Source: Sipunculus nudus (taxonomy: Eukaryota; Annelida; Sipuncula; Golfingiida; Sipunculidae). From it: DNA of 64,000 nt. Each line of letters starts with the position of its first letter. The first letter of the stretch is position 1. Location of the stretch: assembly GCA_026874595.1 (NCBI GenBank), contig CM049317.1, positions 58,888,118 through 58,952,117 on the forward strand, in the 5' to 3' direction. Shown in pieces: positions 21,414 to 36,400 of the stretch. The notes below the pieces were generated by a model. It was given only the letters and a program-made list of their open reading frames with translations, was not told the DNA's origin and searched no databases. The position numbers were made by a program, and so were the translations under genes.

Positions 21414-24400
21414 GTAAGTAAATCAGGATGCTAAAAATAGCAACTGTAGTTTTATAGTGTCCAATAGGCTTCACCACTTGCTGACTTAAAAATGACTGGA
21501 CAAATCTTGAGGATCAAAGGGATGTTTGAACCTTTAAAAAAGTGCCTTATTTTGTAGACTAAACTTATGCTTTAAATTCGTGAATAGAAACAGGAAAATG
21601 TGGGGAAAACATGCTTGATGGAGGCCTTGCAATTAAACCACTCATCCCAGAAAGTCCAAATTTAAGGCTATGAAATTGAAATTCCATGCTTGTTTATATA
21701 TTTTTTTTCACTAAAGAAAATGGCATTTCAGAATTTCAATTGGCAAGTGTTCTGATAGAGATATACCACCTGACCTACATACATCCAAAATGGAGGCTTC
21801 ATTATAGTCCTAATCAAATGTGGGTGTTTGCCAGACGCATTGTGTTATGGTTCTCCATGGTTTGATCATAGGTCAGCTCTGCTTGCCTGAACAAAGTCTG
21901 CCATTAATGTCTTTGAGTAGTTCTGACTCTATAAAAATATATGAGGGTGATCAAGATTGTAAACCTCCAAAATTTGCAGATTGTTCTTTGGTTTCCACCC
22001 TCATCCTTCATTAAATTTAATCAAACTCCATCAATAATTACTCTTTGAGTGAAATTTATATCAGACAAATAAATTAAATATCCAACCAAACAAGTGAATA
22101 ATGACTTTGTAAGCATGCTACTTTGGAACATATTACTTTCTCAAAACTCAAATTTCACAACTTGAAATGGACTGTCCTTTCTTGAGCTTGTTATTTTTGT
22201 TAATCACATGGGGAATGTTTTCACTAACACAGATATTTTAAAGAAAATCATTGCACAAGAGGGCCAACACTGAAAATGGATGTATGGTAAAGCTTGTAAC
22301 ACTTTAAATTGCAGCCCTCACATTATTAGTCTGCAAGAAAGGCTCTCAAAGGTTAAATTTTGAGATAGTAATGTCCATCATGAGTCAATAGGCTCACTTT
22401 TATCTTGAAAGTATCTTATTCTTGAATAATGTATTCATGATATATGTTAAATCAAATGCTATTATTCATGAGCATGTCACCCTGGCTATATTGTACTAAA
22501 AAATTTTCAGTATTAAATGTATTTATTTCACCCCTTATAGTGGTATGATAAAAATCAGTGGCAGTAGATATTTTTGTGTAGGATGGTGAGACAGATTCAT
22601 GAACCATTAATTTATGATTTCAGGAACGAGGAAAAAGTGTAGATGGGATCAAAGGCAGTGCACTGATGGGTCCTGTATCAGAGTCTCCAATATACACCAT
22701 GGCTGTCGTAAGTATTCACATATAAAATATTAGGGTGTAACAATGAGAGTCTCCAATATACACCATGGCTGTCGTAAGTATTCAGATATAAAATATTAGG
22801 GTGTAACAATGAGAGTCTCCAATATACGCCATAGCTGTCGTAAGTATTCACATATAAAATATTAGGGTGTAACAATGAGAGTCTCCAATATACGCCGTGG
22901 CTGTCGTAAGTATTCACATATAAAATATTAGGGTGTAACAATGAGAGTCTCTAATATACACCATGGCTGTCGTAAGAATTCACATATAAAATATTAGGGT
23001 GTAACAATGAGGGTCTCCAATATACGCCATAGCTGTAGTAAGTATTCACATATAAAATATTAGGGTGTAACAATGAGGGTCTCCAATATACACCATGGCT
23101 GTCGTAAGTATTCACATATAAAATATAAGGGGTAACATTGAGAGTTCAATGTACGCCATAGCTGTCGTAAGTATTCACATATAAAATATTAGGGTGTAAC
23201 AATGAGAGTCTCCAATATACACCATGGCTGTCGTAAGTATTCAGATATAAAATATTAGGGTGTAACAATGAGAGTCTCCAATATACACCATGGCTGTCGT
23301 AAGTATTCACATATAAAATATTAGGGTGTAACAATGAGAGTCTCCAATATATGCCGTGGCTGTCGTAAGTATTCACATATAAAATATAAGGAATAACAAT
23401 GAGAGTCTCCAATATACACCATGGCTGTTGAAAGTATTCACATATATAATATTAGGGTGTAACAATGAGAGTCTCCAATATACACCATGGCTGTCGTAAG
23501 TATTCACATATAAAATATTAGGGTGTAACAATGAGAGTCTCCAATATACACCATGGCTGTCGTAAGAATTCACATATAAAATATTAGGGTGTAACAATGA
23601 GGGTCTCCAATATACGCCATAGCTGTCGTAAGTATTCACATATAAAATATTAGGGTGTAACAATGAGAGTCTCCAATATATGCCGAGGCTGTCGTAAGTA
23701 TTCACATATAAAATATAAGGAATAACAATGAGAGTCTCCAATATACACCATGGCTGTTGTAAGTATTCACATATATAATATTAGGGTGTAACAATGAGAG
23801 TCTCCAATATACACCATGGCTGTCGTAAGTATTCACATATAATATATTAGGGTGTAACAATGATATTCTCCAATAAACACCATGGCTGTCGTGAGTATTC
23901 ACTTATATAAAATATTAGGGTGTAACAATGAGGGTCTCCAATATACGCCATGGCTGTCGTAAGTATTCACATATAAAATATTAGGGTGTAACAATGAGAG
24001 TCTCCAATATACACCATGGCTGTCGTAAGTATTCACATATAAAATATTAGGGTGTAACAATGAGATTCTCCAATATACACCATGGCTGTCGTAAGTATTC
24101 ACATATAAAATATTAGGGTGTAACAATGAGATTCTCCAATATACACCATGGCTGTCGTAAGTATTCACATATAAAATATTAGGGTGTAACAATGAGGGTC
24201 TCCAATATATGCCATGGCTGTCGTAAGTATTCACATATAAAATATAAGGGTGTAACAATGAGAGTCTCCAATATACACCATGGCTGTCGTAAGTAATCAC
24301 ATATAAAATATTAGGGTGTAACAATGAGAGTCTCCAATATACACCATGGCTGTCGTAAGTATTCACATATTAAATATTAGGGTGTAACAATGAGAGTCTC

Positions 24401-27400
24401 CAATATACACCATGGCTGTCGTAAGTATTCACATATAAAATATAAGGGAAAACAATGAGAGTCTCCAATATATGCCATGGCTGTCGTAAGTATTCACATA
24501 TAAAATATAAGGGGTAACAATGAGGGTCTCCAATATATGCCATGGCTGTCGTAAGTATTCACATATAAAATATTAGGGTGTAACAATGAGAGTCTCCAAT
24601 ATACACCATGGCTGTCGTAAGTATTCACATATAAAATATTAGGGTGTAACAATGAGAGTCTCCAATATACACCATGGCTGTCGTAAGTATTCACATATAA
24701 AATATAAGGGATAACAATGAGGGTCTCCAATATATGCCATGGCTGTCGTAAGTATTCACATATAAAATATTAGGGTGTAACAATGAGAGTCTCCAATATA
24801 CACCATGGCTGTCGTAAGTATTCACATATAAAATATTAGGGTGTAACAATGAGATTCTCCAATATACACCATGGCTGTCGTAAGTATTCACATATAAAAT
24901 ATTAGGGTGTAACAATGAGAGTCTCCAATATACACCACAGCTGTCCTAAATACTCGCATATAAAATAAAGGGTGTAACAATACATCAAATAATTGATGTC
25001 CTGAATTGCAACTCCTAGATTAAATTGTAATTGATTCATAACCTCTAACTTGATTTGGTACGGTTATTATTTGGGAGATTTTACCATTTCCTGAAACCTT
25101 TGCAGGGCTGTTAACTTTGACAGAGCATGCTGAAATGTCTGGACTTTTGACTTTGTGTGCTCAAGCTCTGGTTTCAGTGCTCACCAGTAAACCACTCCAT
25201 TCACATAGAAACATAATTGGAGGTGATAAATAGAGGGCAAACTACACTATTCCTTACCTTGCTGAAATTAACTAACATCCAAATATTTGTTATAATTAAA
25301 AACAATTCTGAAATTTACTACTGAAGTAATAATTGAATTGAGAATTAAATAAAAGGTACAGAATCAATTAATTGAAATGATTCAAAGGCCTCTCACAATT
25401 CAAGGGCCAAATAAAATATGGCTTTCAGGAACACAAGGGTAACTGTCTTTGATGCTCAACATGTATTTTGGACTCTGGGTTTAGGGTGTCCCAGTGTCTA
25501 ATCAGAGGCGCAAGTTTCTGGCCGTTTGAACTACAATTGGAACCAGAGCTGGCTCCTACAGCAGTCATTGACCTTATCCGACTAGATTGAACAAACCAGT
25601 CCTTTGTGTAAACACTGTGCTGACAACTGTAAACTAACCCTTTCAATTCATATAAGCGACTAATAATATAGTTGACAAAGTACATAAACATATTACATAA
25701 CCCTTCAAAGATTGACACGGAACCCCTCCTCTTGGAACACTTCAAAATCCAATGTAAGGGTAGGCAAAGTCTGTTAGGCTTTAACACCTGAGCCTAACTG
25801 GCTTATCCTGGTTTCTGTAGCGCGAAATGACTCAGGAGTTAACCTCCTTGTGGATGGGACGCTGGTCCATCCCAGGTTGCCTTGATTCCCAGAATAACTG
25901 GTACCCATTTCTACTGCTGGGTGGACAGAGGCACACTTGTGGTTGGGACCTTGCCTAAGGGTCTTGGCACGACTGGGATTCAGACTCATGACCTCTCAGT
26001 CATGAGCCTGGCACCACTGTCTCCACAAAGCCAATGTGACCTTTGGCCTTAACATCCCGAATTCTCCACCTTTTTATTCCTATTGAAAGGCTATATATGG
26101 CAGAAATATGAAAAGGAAATATCTGCCTCAGATATCAGGGCTCAGCATGAACAGTTAACCACTTGTCCCGGGAACTGGAATTGGAGAAAATTATATAAAT
26201 ATTTCCTGGATAAGAATATATATCCTATGTTTTTTAAATGAGAAAACGTTTTCATTTTTTAATGTTAAGTTGTATCATTTTGCAAACATAATGCATATAT
26301 ATTGCAGACTTAAAGGGACATAATCAGGAGCTAAATTATGGCTATTCTTTCACACTATCAGTTCAGTTTTGCTTTATACAAATGTTTCCCAGCAAAACCA
26401 TCCCATGGTCTCATTTCCTTGCATATGGCTGTTTAACACCATGTTTTGGCTCTGCATGTCGGTTAACACAGTCTGTTCACCATAACAAGGCTGCATGTGT
26501 TTCAGCCAGCAGAAACATGTATTACATTTTTTGGGCAAAGACCGGGCATCCACTGAATGACACATGTTTTGGCTTCAGCTATGCACACGGCCCCACGCGC
26601 TGTGTTTATTTTCACACCTTTCATCGCGCCAGGTCCACTGTTTTTAACAGTTGTTTACAGGAGAAAGCAAACGGTTTCAGGGCAATATTTTGGCAGGTAC
26701 ATATTTATTTTAAAGGGGAGAAGCTATTTTTCGTGTTAACTCAACATGCTTTATAGGTGATAAGACCCCTTTAATGAATACCTGGCTTAAGTCTTCTTTT
26801 ATTTTGCTGCATAGCAAAATACTCATTAAAATACTTATCATTATAGGTTATTGGTTAGTCTTTAAAATTCACTCAATATACTAATGGTCTCTTTGTCAGC
26901 TGATGAGTGTTCGATGTTCATGAGAAAGTGCCCAGATACATCCTGTGTTGCGCCCTTTACACCTTGCCGTAAGTATCAACACTGAAGCCTGGAAGGTAAA
27001 TTTGCTCTGTGTGAAATTTAATCTAAAAGGGACCCCTTAAGGCAAAAAAATAAAAGCTATGCCGGGTTCTCAGGCACCTCCCACATCAATTTTAACTCCC
27101 CGCATCAAACTTTTTAGCGAACCTGTGAGCTTATGCGATGGTTAGGCGTCGTCCGGCATCCGACGTCTGTACATTAACCCATACTATCTTGAAAACGTCA
27201 CGAATTAGCATCACAAAATTTTATGCATAAAATTAGTCATCTAAAAAACTAACGGATTTTGCTTATTTTTTGGCTAACTGCATTTTCTTAGATTTTATAG
27301 AGAAAAAGCTAAAAAAGCTTAAAAAATCTTCTTCTCCGAATCTGTTCAGCCAAATTGTCCAATATTTTACAGAAATGATTCCTGGAACAATCTCTCTCAA

Positions 27401-30400
27401 GTTTGTTCGAATGATGTAAGTTCGGTGATTTTTGGCCAAGTTACAGGAAGTTGAACTTAGTCATCTGTCCATAAAAGCATACTAAAATTACAATCTCAGA
27501 AACGGCTGGAGCTATCATCACCAAATTTTATGCCAATGTTGTTCACATGAGACATATCTGATATTGAGGTATTGGTGGCGCCACCTGCATCGACCTTTTT
27601 TGTACGGGGGTCATCAGTGCCCCTATCATACTGACGGCTACAAAAAACTTCTTCTCTGAAACCATACGGCCAAATAGTTTAATATCGCACAGAAATGATC
27701 CTAGAGTAGTGCTTTCTGAAATTTGTTCAAATGGTCTAAGTTCATTGACTTTTGGCTGAGTTGTGGGAAGCTGAATTTAGTCATATGCTGTATATTAGCC
27801 CATTTTAGCTGAGTGGCTACAAAAATCTTCTTCTCAAAAACCACTGGGCCAAATTCTTAAATCTCACACATGTTGATAATTCAAGTTTGTTCAAATGGTT
27901 GTGGTTCAGTGATTTTTGGCTGAGTTATGAGAAGCTTAACTTAGCCATTTTGCTGTATTTTCCCATATGAGTTATAAACCTGTAAAAATTTTTTTGACTG
28001 ATCCTACTGAGGCCAATTTGTTTAATATTTTACAAGAATAATCCCCTGAATAATTCTTAAAATATCTCAAGAAAACTTGCATGGATTGATCCCAAAATCA
28101 AGTTGATGGAAGATCATGGATAGGGTTGTCATGTTCCAGAAACTGGTGGCGCCACCTATTATTCTTTACTTGTGATCATGCCGTTTAATATCCCCAAAAT
28201 TGCTACTTGACAGTACTGTGAGCATTATAAGTCAAAAACTAATGGACAGATTTCTTTCATATTATGCATATACATAGACATGGGTTATGGGATGATGTAT
28301 ATATAAATTGGGGTCATGACCTTTCCTATTAGAGTGGCCTTGACCTTGAATATTGCCATATATGGTGAAAATTACACAAAATCATTAATATCTCAATAAG
28401 GGATGCATGCATTGGTCCAAAAATCAACATGTTCGAAGATCTTGGAAAGTATTGTCATGTACCGGAAACAGGTGGCACCACCTGTTATTCTTTTACTTGT
28501 TTTCATGCCGTTTAATATCCCCAAAATTGCTACTTGACAGCACTGTGAGCATTATAAGTCAAAAACTAATGGACAGATTTCTTTCATATTATGCATATAC
28601 ATAGACATGTATGATAATATATATATAAATTGGGGTCATGACCTTTCCTATTAGAGTGGCCTTGACCTTGAATATTGCCATATATGGTGAAAATTACACA
28701 AAATCATTAATATCTCAATAAGGGATGCATGCATTGGTCCAAAAATCAATATGTTCGAAGATCTTGGAAAGTATTGTCATGTACCGGAAACAGGTGGTGC
28801 CACCTGTTATTCTTTTACTTGTTTTGTGCCGTTTAATACCCCATCATTGCCATTTATCAGTACTGTGAGCATTATAAGTCAAAAAAAAAACTAATGGACA
28901 AATTTCTTTCATATTATGCATATACATGGATATGGGTTATAGGATAATGTTTATTTGAATAGGGGTCATGACCTTTCCAATGAGTGGCCTTGACCTTGAA
29001 TATTGCCATATATGGTGAAAATCACACAAAATCATTAATTTCTCAATAAGGGATGCATGCATTGGTCCAAAAATCAACTTGACCGAAGATCTTGGATAGT
29101 AATGTCATGTACCGGAAACAGGTGGCGCCACCTGTTATTCTTTTACTTGTTTTGTGCCGTTTAATACCCCATCATTGCCACTTAACAGTACATTTATAAC
29201 CTGTGAGCATTATAAGTCAAAAACTAATGGACAGATTTCTTTCATATTATGCATATACATAGACATGGGTTATAGGATAATGTTTATTTGAATAGGGGTC
29301 ATGACCTTTCCAATGAGTGGCCTTGACCTTGAATATTGCCATATATGGTGAAAATCACACAAAATCATTAATTTCTCAATAAGGGATGCATTGATTGGTC
29401 CAAAAATCAACTTGAACGAAGATCTTGGATAGTGTTGTCATGTACGGGAAACAGGTGGTGCCACCTTTTATTCTTTTACTTGTTTTCGTGCCGTTTAATA
29501 CCCCATCATTGCCATTTATCAGTACTGTGAGCATTATAAGTCAAAAACTAATGGACAAATTTCTTTCATATTATGCATATACCGGTACATGGATATGGGT
29601 TATAGGATAATGTTTATTTGAATAGGGGTCATGACCTTTCCAATGAGTGGCCTTGACCTTGAATATTGCCATATATGGTGAAAATCACACAAAATCATTA
29701 ATTTCTCAATAAGGGATGCATTGATTGGTCCAAAAATCAACTTGAACGAAGATCTTGGATAGTGTTGTCATGTACGGGAAACAGGTGGTGCCACCTGTTA
29801 TTCTTTTACTTGTTTTCGTGCCGTTTAATACCCCATCATTGCCAAGGTAAGTTTGATGTATTGGCATAATATTTTGACCTGTCTTTGTGTCTTTGATGGC
29901 TTTCTTGCTCACAAGACAGGTGTCGCCACCTACCATGACTTTTCCACACGTTTTTCTCAGGAGGGGTTTGATATATCAGTCTGAAATTTGGCGTATGTAT
30001 ATCTCTGATAGCTTCGTTGTTTACAAGACTGGTGGTGCCAGCTACAATCTCTTTAGTGTTGTGTGCACCTATGCCAGAATTTCAGCAGTGATGTTTGTGT
30101 AATTGTTTCTTATTCAAAATGTTTAGTACTTGCATAGTTCATATACATGAAAAGTAATGGTCCAGCATTGAAGCATTATACCTGGTGTATTTCCAAATGC
30201 ACAGGTTCGCATTAGGCCTGTAGGCCTTGTTTAAAAGTGTTATACTTTTTTCAAATAAGACTTTTTTTGGTACTTTTCATACTTTTCAGGTATTAATATG
30301 TTTTTATACTTTATTTTTCTCAATTTTTTTTAGTATGATTATTTTTTTATTTATTTTTTTATTTAATTCTGTTGATTAAAGACTGACCTCAATTTAGTGC

Positions 30401-33400
30401 ATTGTTGTTGTTCATTTAAAAATTATATTCACAAGTAATGTGTTTGTGATGTGTTTTTGTAAATCCTTTCATTATAGCTAATAACTGCAGTTCTGGATAC
30501 AAGCAGTGTCGTGATGGCAAGTGTATTCGTACTTGGAGGAAATGCCGTATGTTATCATACTTTACTTATCTCTCACTCTGAAGCATAATCCTCGTATACA
30601 AATGTTCATGAGAGAGTGAAAGTAACATTATTACACAGGGACACAAGCTCTCATTGGTCTGATTCTTGGCCCTATGCCAGAACAGGTGTTATCAAACCAA
30701 CGAGAGCAGGTGTCGCATGTTTAAAATTTTGGCTGGTTGCACAATGCAATATCAGTGGTCTGATTTCAATTCTGTGCTCTGTGTGCACCCTGGTGTTCCT
30801 TCCCAGAGAACCTTGCCAAAGAAAGCAGTGGTTACACCAAACAATGTCTGGGATAATTCCAATGTTTATGCACTGGGTGAGGAGCTTAATTGCTTTAAGA
30901 ATTAAGAAATTACTGCATTTAAGTAAAATACCTGCACATTGCGGTAGGTAACCAAAGACAGATGATCCCTGGGGCACATTTAAGGGGGTTTTTCTTAACT
31001 AAACAATCTAGGAAATAGGACAATAAGACAGTAAGAACCAGAATAAACTAACCTACATTGCATCATTACCAGAACCCCAACCCCCCCCCCCAAGTGCAAC
31101 CCGTCCCCATTCTCAATGCCTGTATCTGCTGATGTGAGCCTTCTTGTTAAACCAAGCATATATACTATTATGTTATAGTTGCTGATGCTCATGTCATGTC
31201 TCTGTCACAGAAAGTGATTTATAAATTGTAAACTCCCTCCCCCCTCCGCCACCCCACCCCCAAACAATAGCCAGTGGCCTTGCCTCTGTCTGAAAAAAAT
31301 GTCCATGTGTAGATTCATTTCAGTGATTATTATTGGCTGATGGGAAGAATCAGTTAAGAGTAAGATTTTCAATAAATTTATCTGAGCTTTAAATGACCAT
31401 ATTTTCATCCATATTTGTAAATATGATCACCAGTGATTTCTTCACCAAACATTGGATTTCGCTTATAAACACATTGCACATTTTTATGTAAATGCACAGG
31501 TTGAAATACTCAATGGAAATTTTGGTGACTAGGATGAATTGTTTAAAGTGCAAATTATCTTTCACCATGATCGCCTTTTTTTCAGCTGGTGAATGTGAGC
31601 GCTACGAGAGGGAATGCCCTGACGGTAGCTGTACAAAGTCATACCAAGGGCACTGTCGTAAGTTTAGTTCATGCATGTGAGGTGCACAGGGGGATAAAGC
31701 TATGATTCCTTTTTCATGGCCGCATTTGTGGCTGAGGTACATTCACAGTTTTGGATGAAATCAAACATGATATTATGAAGAACCGATTCCTTTTATGCGG
31801 TTGCTGTAAAAATACTTGTCAGATCATGTACGGACAGTTGGCTTCAGACGAGGAATCCCACGCAGTTGTATACATCACATCGGCTGTCCCAGGATTAAAT
31901 GTTTTTATCTGCATATGCCACGAGAAAAATGTTCTCCGCCTGAAAACATCGATTTAAATCATTGTAAATATGTGAAACATTTTCCTGCCATTCACTGGTG
32001 AGTGATCTGTCCAGTGCATTTGTTGTATGGATTCAAGCAGCTGGTTTTGTAATGCAGGGATAATTAATGTAATTAATATATACATATATATATATATATA
32101 AACATATATATATATTAATATATATACATATATATATATACATACATATATATATATAATATATATTTTGTATACATGAATAGTTGTGTATATGAATGCT
32201 ACACATACATACATTTTATTTATAACTGCAGAAAAGGAATCGGCCTTTCCATTACATACCACCACATACCACAGCCGCAACCTCATAAAAGGAATCACGG
32301 TTTTACTCTTTGAGTTGCAAAAGATTCTCATGTTGCCTGTAAATCAAAGAAAGAAATAATAAATAATATCTGATCTGCCAGTAGGGGGACAAGAATTTGT
32401 TCTTGTTGGGTCCTCACCAGATTATCAAGATTTTACTAGCATATTATATAATCAATGTTGTAATGGATATACTATGTATTGGTTAACACATGTGGTAAGA
32501 GCATGAAAATGGAACATTCTTAAAATGATGAAAAAGGTAAAATTGTTAAAAAATTAACCTTGCAATTATGAATCCAACCACAGTTTATCTGTATTTTTCA
32601 GCGGGTGAGTGTAAACATAACCAGAAAGAATGCCCTGATGGATCCTGTGTGAGTCAGTTTGGCCTTTGTCGTAAGTTATTATCTGTTATTTATCATCTAC
32701 TCACATATCATACATTTACATCATCTTGAACTTATGGACCAGTTTTGTTTCATTCCAATTTTTATTTTTTTTCTAGTTTCATTCCAAATAGTAGAGTGAA
32801 GACTGGCTAAACTATTTCTCAACAGATAACATAAAAACCCACACCTGTGACAGGTGAACATTTAGTGGCAAAGGCCAGAGGTATAACATGCTTAAAGATA
32901 ATTTGTAAATAGATAAAACCTCATCTGAAACTATTTGTACTCTTCTTTCATCGCACTTATTTACCACAGAACAGAATACTCAGGCCTTTATTCAGAGTAA
33001 CAAACTTGATACTCGTTTGTAGTTGTTCACCGATTCCCCAGAATGGGGGACATTGATTTGGTTTGTCTGTCTGTCCATATGTCCCTCAGTCTGTCTGTCT
33101 GGCCGTCAGGTTTTCGTTCCATGCAATAACTTTCCTAAATATTATCCAATTACATTCAAATTTGGGTCAGTGATTGCTCATGAGGCATACCTTGGTTGGG
33201 ATTTGTTTTTGAGTGTCTGTTTGAAAATTTATTATCACCAGCTCCAAAACAAAGCAAACATTTCCCTTTTGTTCCCAATTCACAATTAAAATTATGACAT
33301 GTGGAGACATCTTCAGGGTATAATAAAAACTAAAACATAGGCACTATGACATGTGGAGACATCTTAAGGGGATCATAAAAACTAAAAATATTGAGAAGCA

Positions 33401-36400
33401 TGAAGATCACAGGAACCTAAAATAACAAGAGGCAGAAGTGAAGGACATAAATTCCACAAATATTCTTGTTGCTGACAGATGGCTCTTCCATAGCCCCTTT
33501 GAAAAATAAATTGAAATTCCTTTGGATTTCTGAAGAATTAAGTAAAATGACCCCCTCAGGACACACATAATTCCTTACAGTTCAAACCCAATACATGCAT
33601 ATCCATGTCGTGGCTAATGAGGAGTTCCGTGACAGAGTCCAGTCCAACCACTGTCAATTGTGATATGGATGGTTAGTTCATTTGGAGAAAATGTAAATGA
33701 ACTTTTCCCTCAGTGTTGCTCAAACTATGAGACTCAGAATTCAAGCATTTCTTGTATAATACTATCATATATAATGCAAGCCAATATGTTTGCTCTCAAA
33801 TCATGAGATTCTTCCTCTGCTTTAATCAATATTTTAGGTGATGAATGAAAGGTGAGAGACAGCAATGAAAACATGTTTAAGATTAGATAAGATAAGATAA
33901 TCATTTTTTGTCAACAAGGAAGTTGGGTGACAAACAGTTGACATATGGCACAATCACAGAAATATATTGTGAAATTCAATAAACGTGATTAACTACTAGA
34001 AAGCAAACATTAATACATTACATATGCTTATTTTACAAACATACTGCACTGGGCATGAAAAGGGTCCCAAAAGTGATTTATTTTGCACATAATTGACTGC
34101 TTCGGTTTTCCTGATTTTAACCATCTCATTGCTCCACTCAGCAGATGTTGACTTGTCATCATGCTTTTAAAATTTGTCAGTACTTTTTAACTATAAACAC
34201 TATATATAACTAACAGCTATAAACACTTCACTTTCACAGTCTTCCAAGGCTGTATCAATAATGCATTCTATAGTTTTTCCTTGTTCTGTCAAATCTCACA
34301 ATATCAGCTACTGTCTAATTATTCTGCCATCACATTATACTGAATGTTTATGACTTATGGTTTATTCTTTTCAGCTGGTGAATGTTCTGCAAATCAGCGG
34401 ACATGCCCAGATGGCTCATGTGTGAGTTACAGCAGGGAGCGATGCAGTGAGTAGTTTATAGGGTTGTCAGTACTGACTTGTGCATGGATAAATCATATTA
34501 CAAAGTATATTATCATATGTCATCAGATTTCCCTGTATCGATACGCTGATGATATTCCATCCTCAAGCTGAACAGACATTTAAAGAGAGACAGCCAGCAT
34601 TTACTTATAGTTGACAGACTGGAGCATGTTAGGCAAAATAGTTGACTGGCAGATATATGCAGATATGCCAAGAAATATATCATTATATTTAAAATAAAAT
34701 GCTATAGGATAAATAAGCTTTTGTTTTTAAAAGGCACACATACATCCATATCATATTCTTATTTTGGCCTTCTAATCAGCTCGCCCATATGATCTTGAAT
34801 CTTCATCTGGCTTACAATTTTTAGCTCAGCTGACTGAAAGTCATGTGAGCTATGGCCATCACTCTTTGTCTGTCATCTGTCTGTCCATCTGTCTCTCTGT
34901 TAACATGGAAAATAACAAAACTGCTGGACCTAGAAACTTCTTACTGAAAACCCATGGAGTTTTAATCTAAAATTAGGTCATGATGCATGGTGACCAATTC
35001 TGTGAACTATGGAAGTAGCACCCTGAAAGTCAGATGGGCACAAATTGTAGCCCTAGAATGTTTCAATGTAATATAGTGGGAAGTCTTGGGCAGTCTCCTT
35101 GGAAACTTAAAATTAGGTCATGGTTACCTATATTTTGCATGCTACTGGCCAAAACATCTTTGGCAATCTCCATGGTAACCTAAAATTTGGTCATGGTAAC
35201 ATATATTATTGGCCTAAAACATTTTCTTTTTGTTGATTTCAAAGAACTTTAATTGCTACAGTTGGATGGGAATACCACATACAAAATTTGGCATTCAGAT
35301 GATAAAATTCCTTTTGTGAATGTCTGCCTAGTCAGCTGATTGTCATCACCATGGGTCACTTGTTTTTACTTAGATTTCAGTTCATATATTTATAATGTAT
35401 TCACAATTTTTTAGATGAATGTCAACTCAATTAGGAATATAATACGATATGTAATATATAATGTTTCATTACTTTTAGGACTTACAGGTGGGTGTATATA
35501 ATGTTTTAGGTGGTGAGTCATGCCCAGGTTACAGACCCTATGCATGTCCTGGGAGCTTGATCTGCTACAGTGAGAAGGAAAAATGTGATAAAACACCACA
35601 GTGTCCTGACCGGTCAGATGAAAAGGATTGTAGTAAGTATAATATTTAGCTCAGCTGAGCACCGAGACCTATGTGTCCCTTATTTGTTACTAGAGATGCG
35701 GATCTGACCAGACCACCCCCTGCATGAGAGCAGTCCATTCCTGGTCTGGTCCTGCTATTTGTGGTCTGGTACTAAGGGTGGACCAGTCCAAGTGTGGCCG
35801 TCCATTTATTTGATACATATAATAGTAATACCAGAATGTGAAAAAATACCATCCATTAGTCAAAAAAAGGTATCGTTCTCAGGCACTTTATTTTCAGAAA
35901 CCAGTAAAAACCATAAATTCTTTTTCATAAGGTAGGTGAATAGGCACCTTTAAAGAAATAATATAAGTAGTTTACACAATCTATATAGATAATATGCATT
36001 ATTTCTTATTAAGAGGAAGTATGAACACTTTTTTTTTAAATTATTTGCTAGTTCATTTTTGTAAAATATGTAATATTTTCTTGTGTGATTTATTAATGTT
36101 ACTGTCTTTAAGAATCAGGCCTGGAGAGCTGGTGGTATTATTTGCTGATTCCGTTTTTTGGCCTCATTGTCCTGTGTCTCTTGTGTTACAAGTGCAGCAA
36201 AACTAAGAAAGGTAAGCTTGAAAAAGAAGAATTGTTTATGAATTATGTCTGCTGAATTCCATTCCGGTTTCCGACTTCATGACAGGGCTGAAATGCATGA
36301 TTATCCTGGCGTCAACCAGGTTCTGTGTACCACACCTGCAGGTCCTAGTTATGTGACACTGAGGAACCCCTGAAAGGCGCATTTGTTAGTGAGTGATACT

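Noticed and set aside
22678-24915. Long minus-strand frames with YVNTYDSHGVYWR repeats
   Set aside because: They are the reverse reading of the 66-bp splice-donor minisatellite; 66 is divisible by three, so stops are avoided automatically.
22681-24960. CRISPR array
   Set aside because: Units are contiguous with no unique spacers, the sequence is eukaryotic, and the unit is clearly derived from exon 2.
30616-30977. Overlapping frames on both strands in gene B intron 4
   Set aside because: No splice sites, domain or codon signal; expected by chance in a 1-kb intron.
33838-33851. Possible seventh module exon of gene B (AATATTTTAG then GTGATGAATGA)
   Set aside because: The start resembles a module exon (G-D-E), but a stop replaces the first cysteine and none of the core follows; at most a relic.
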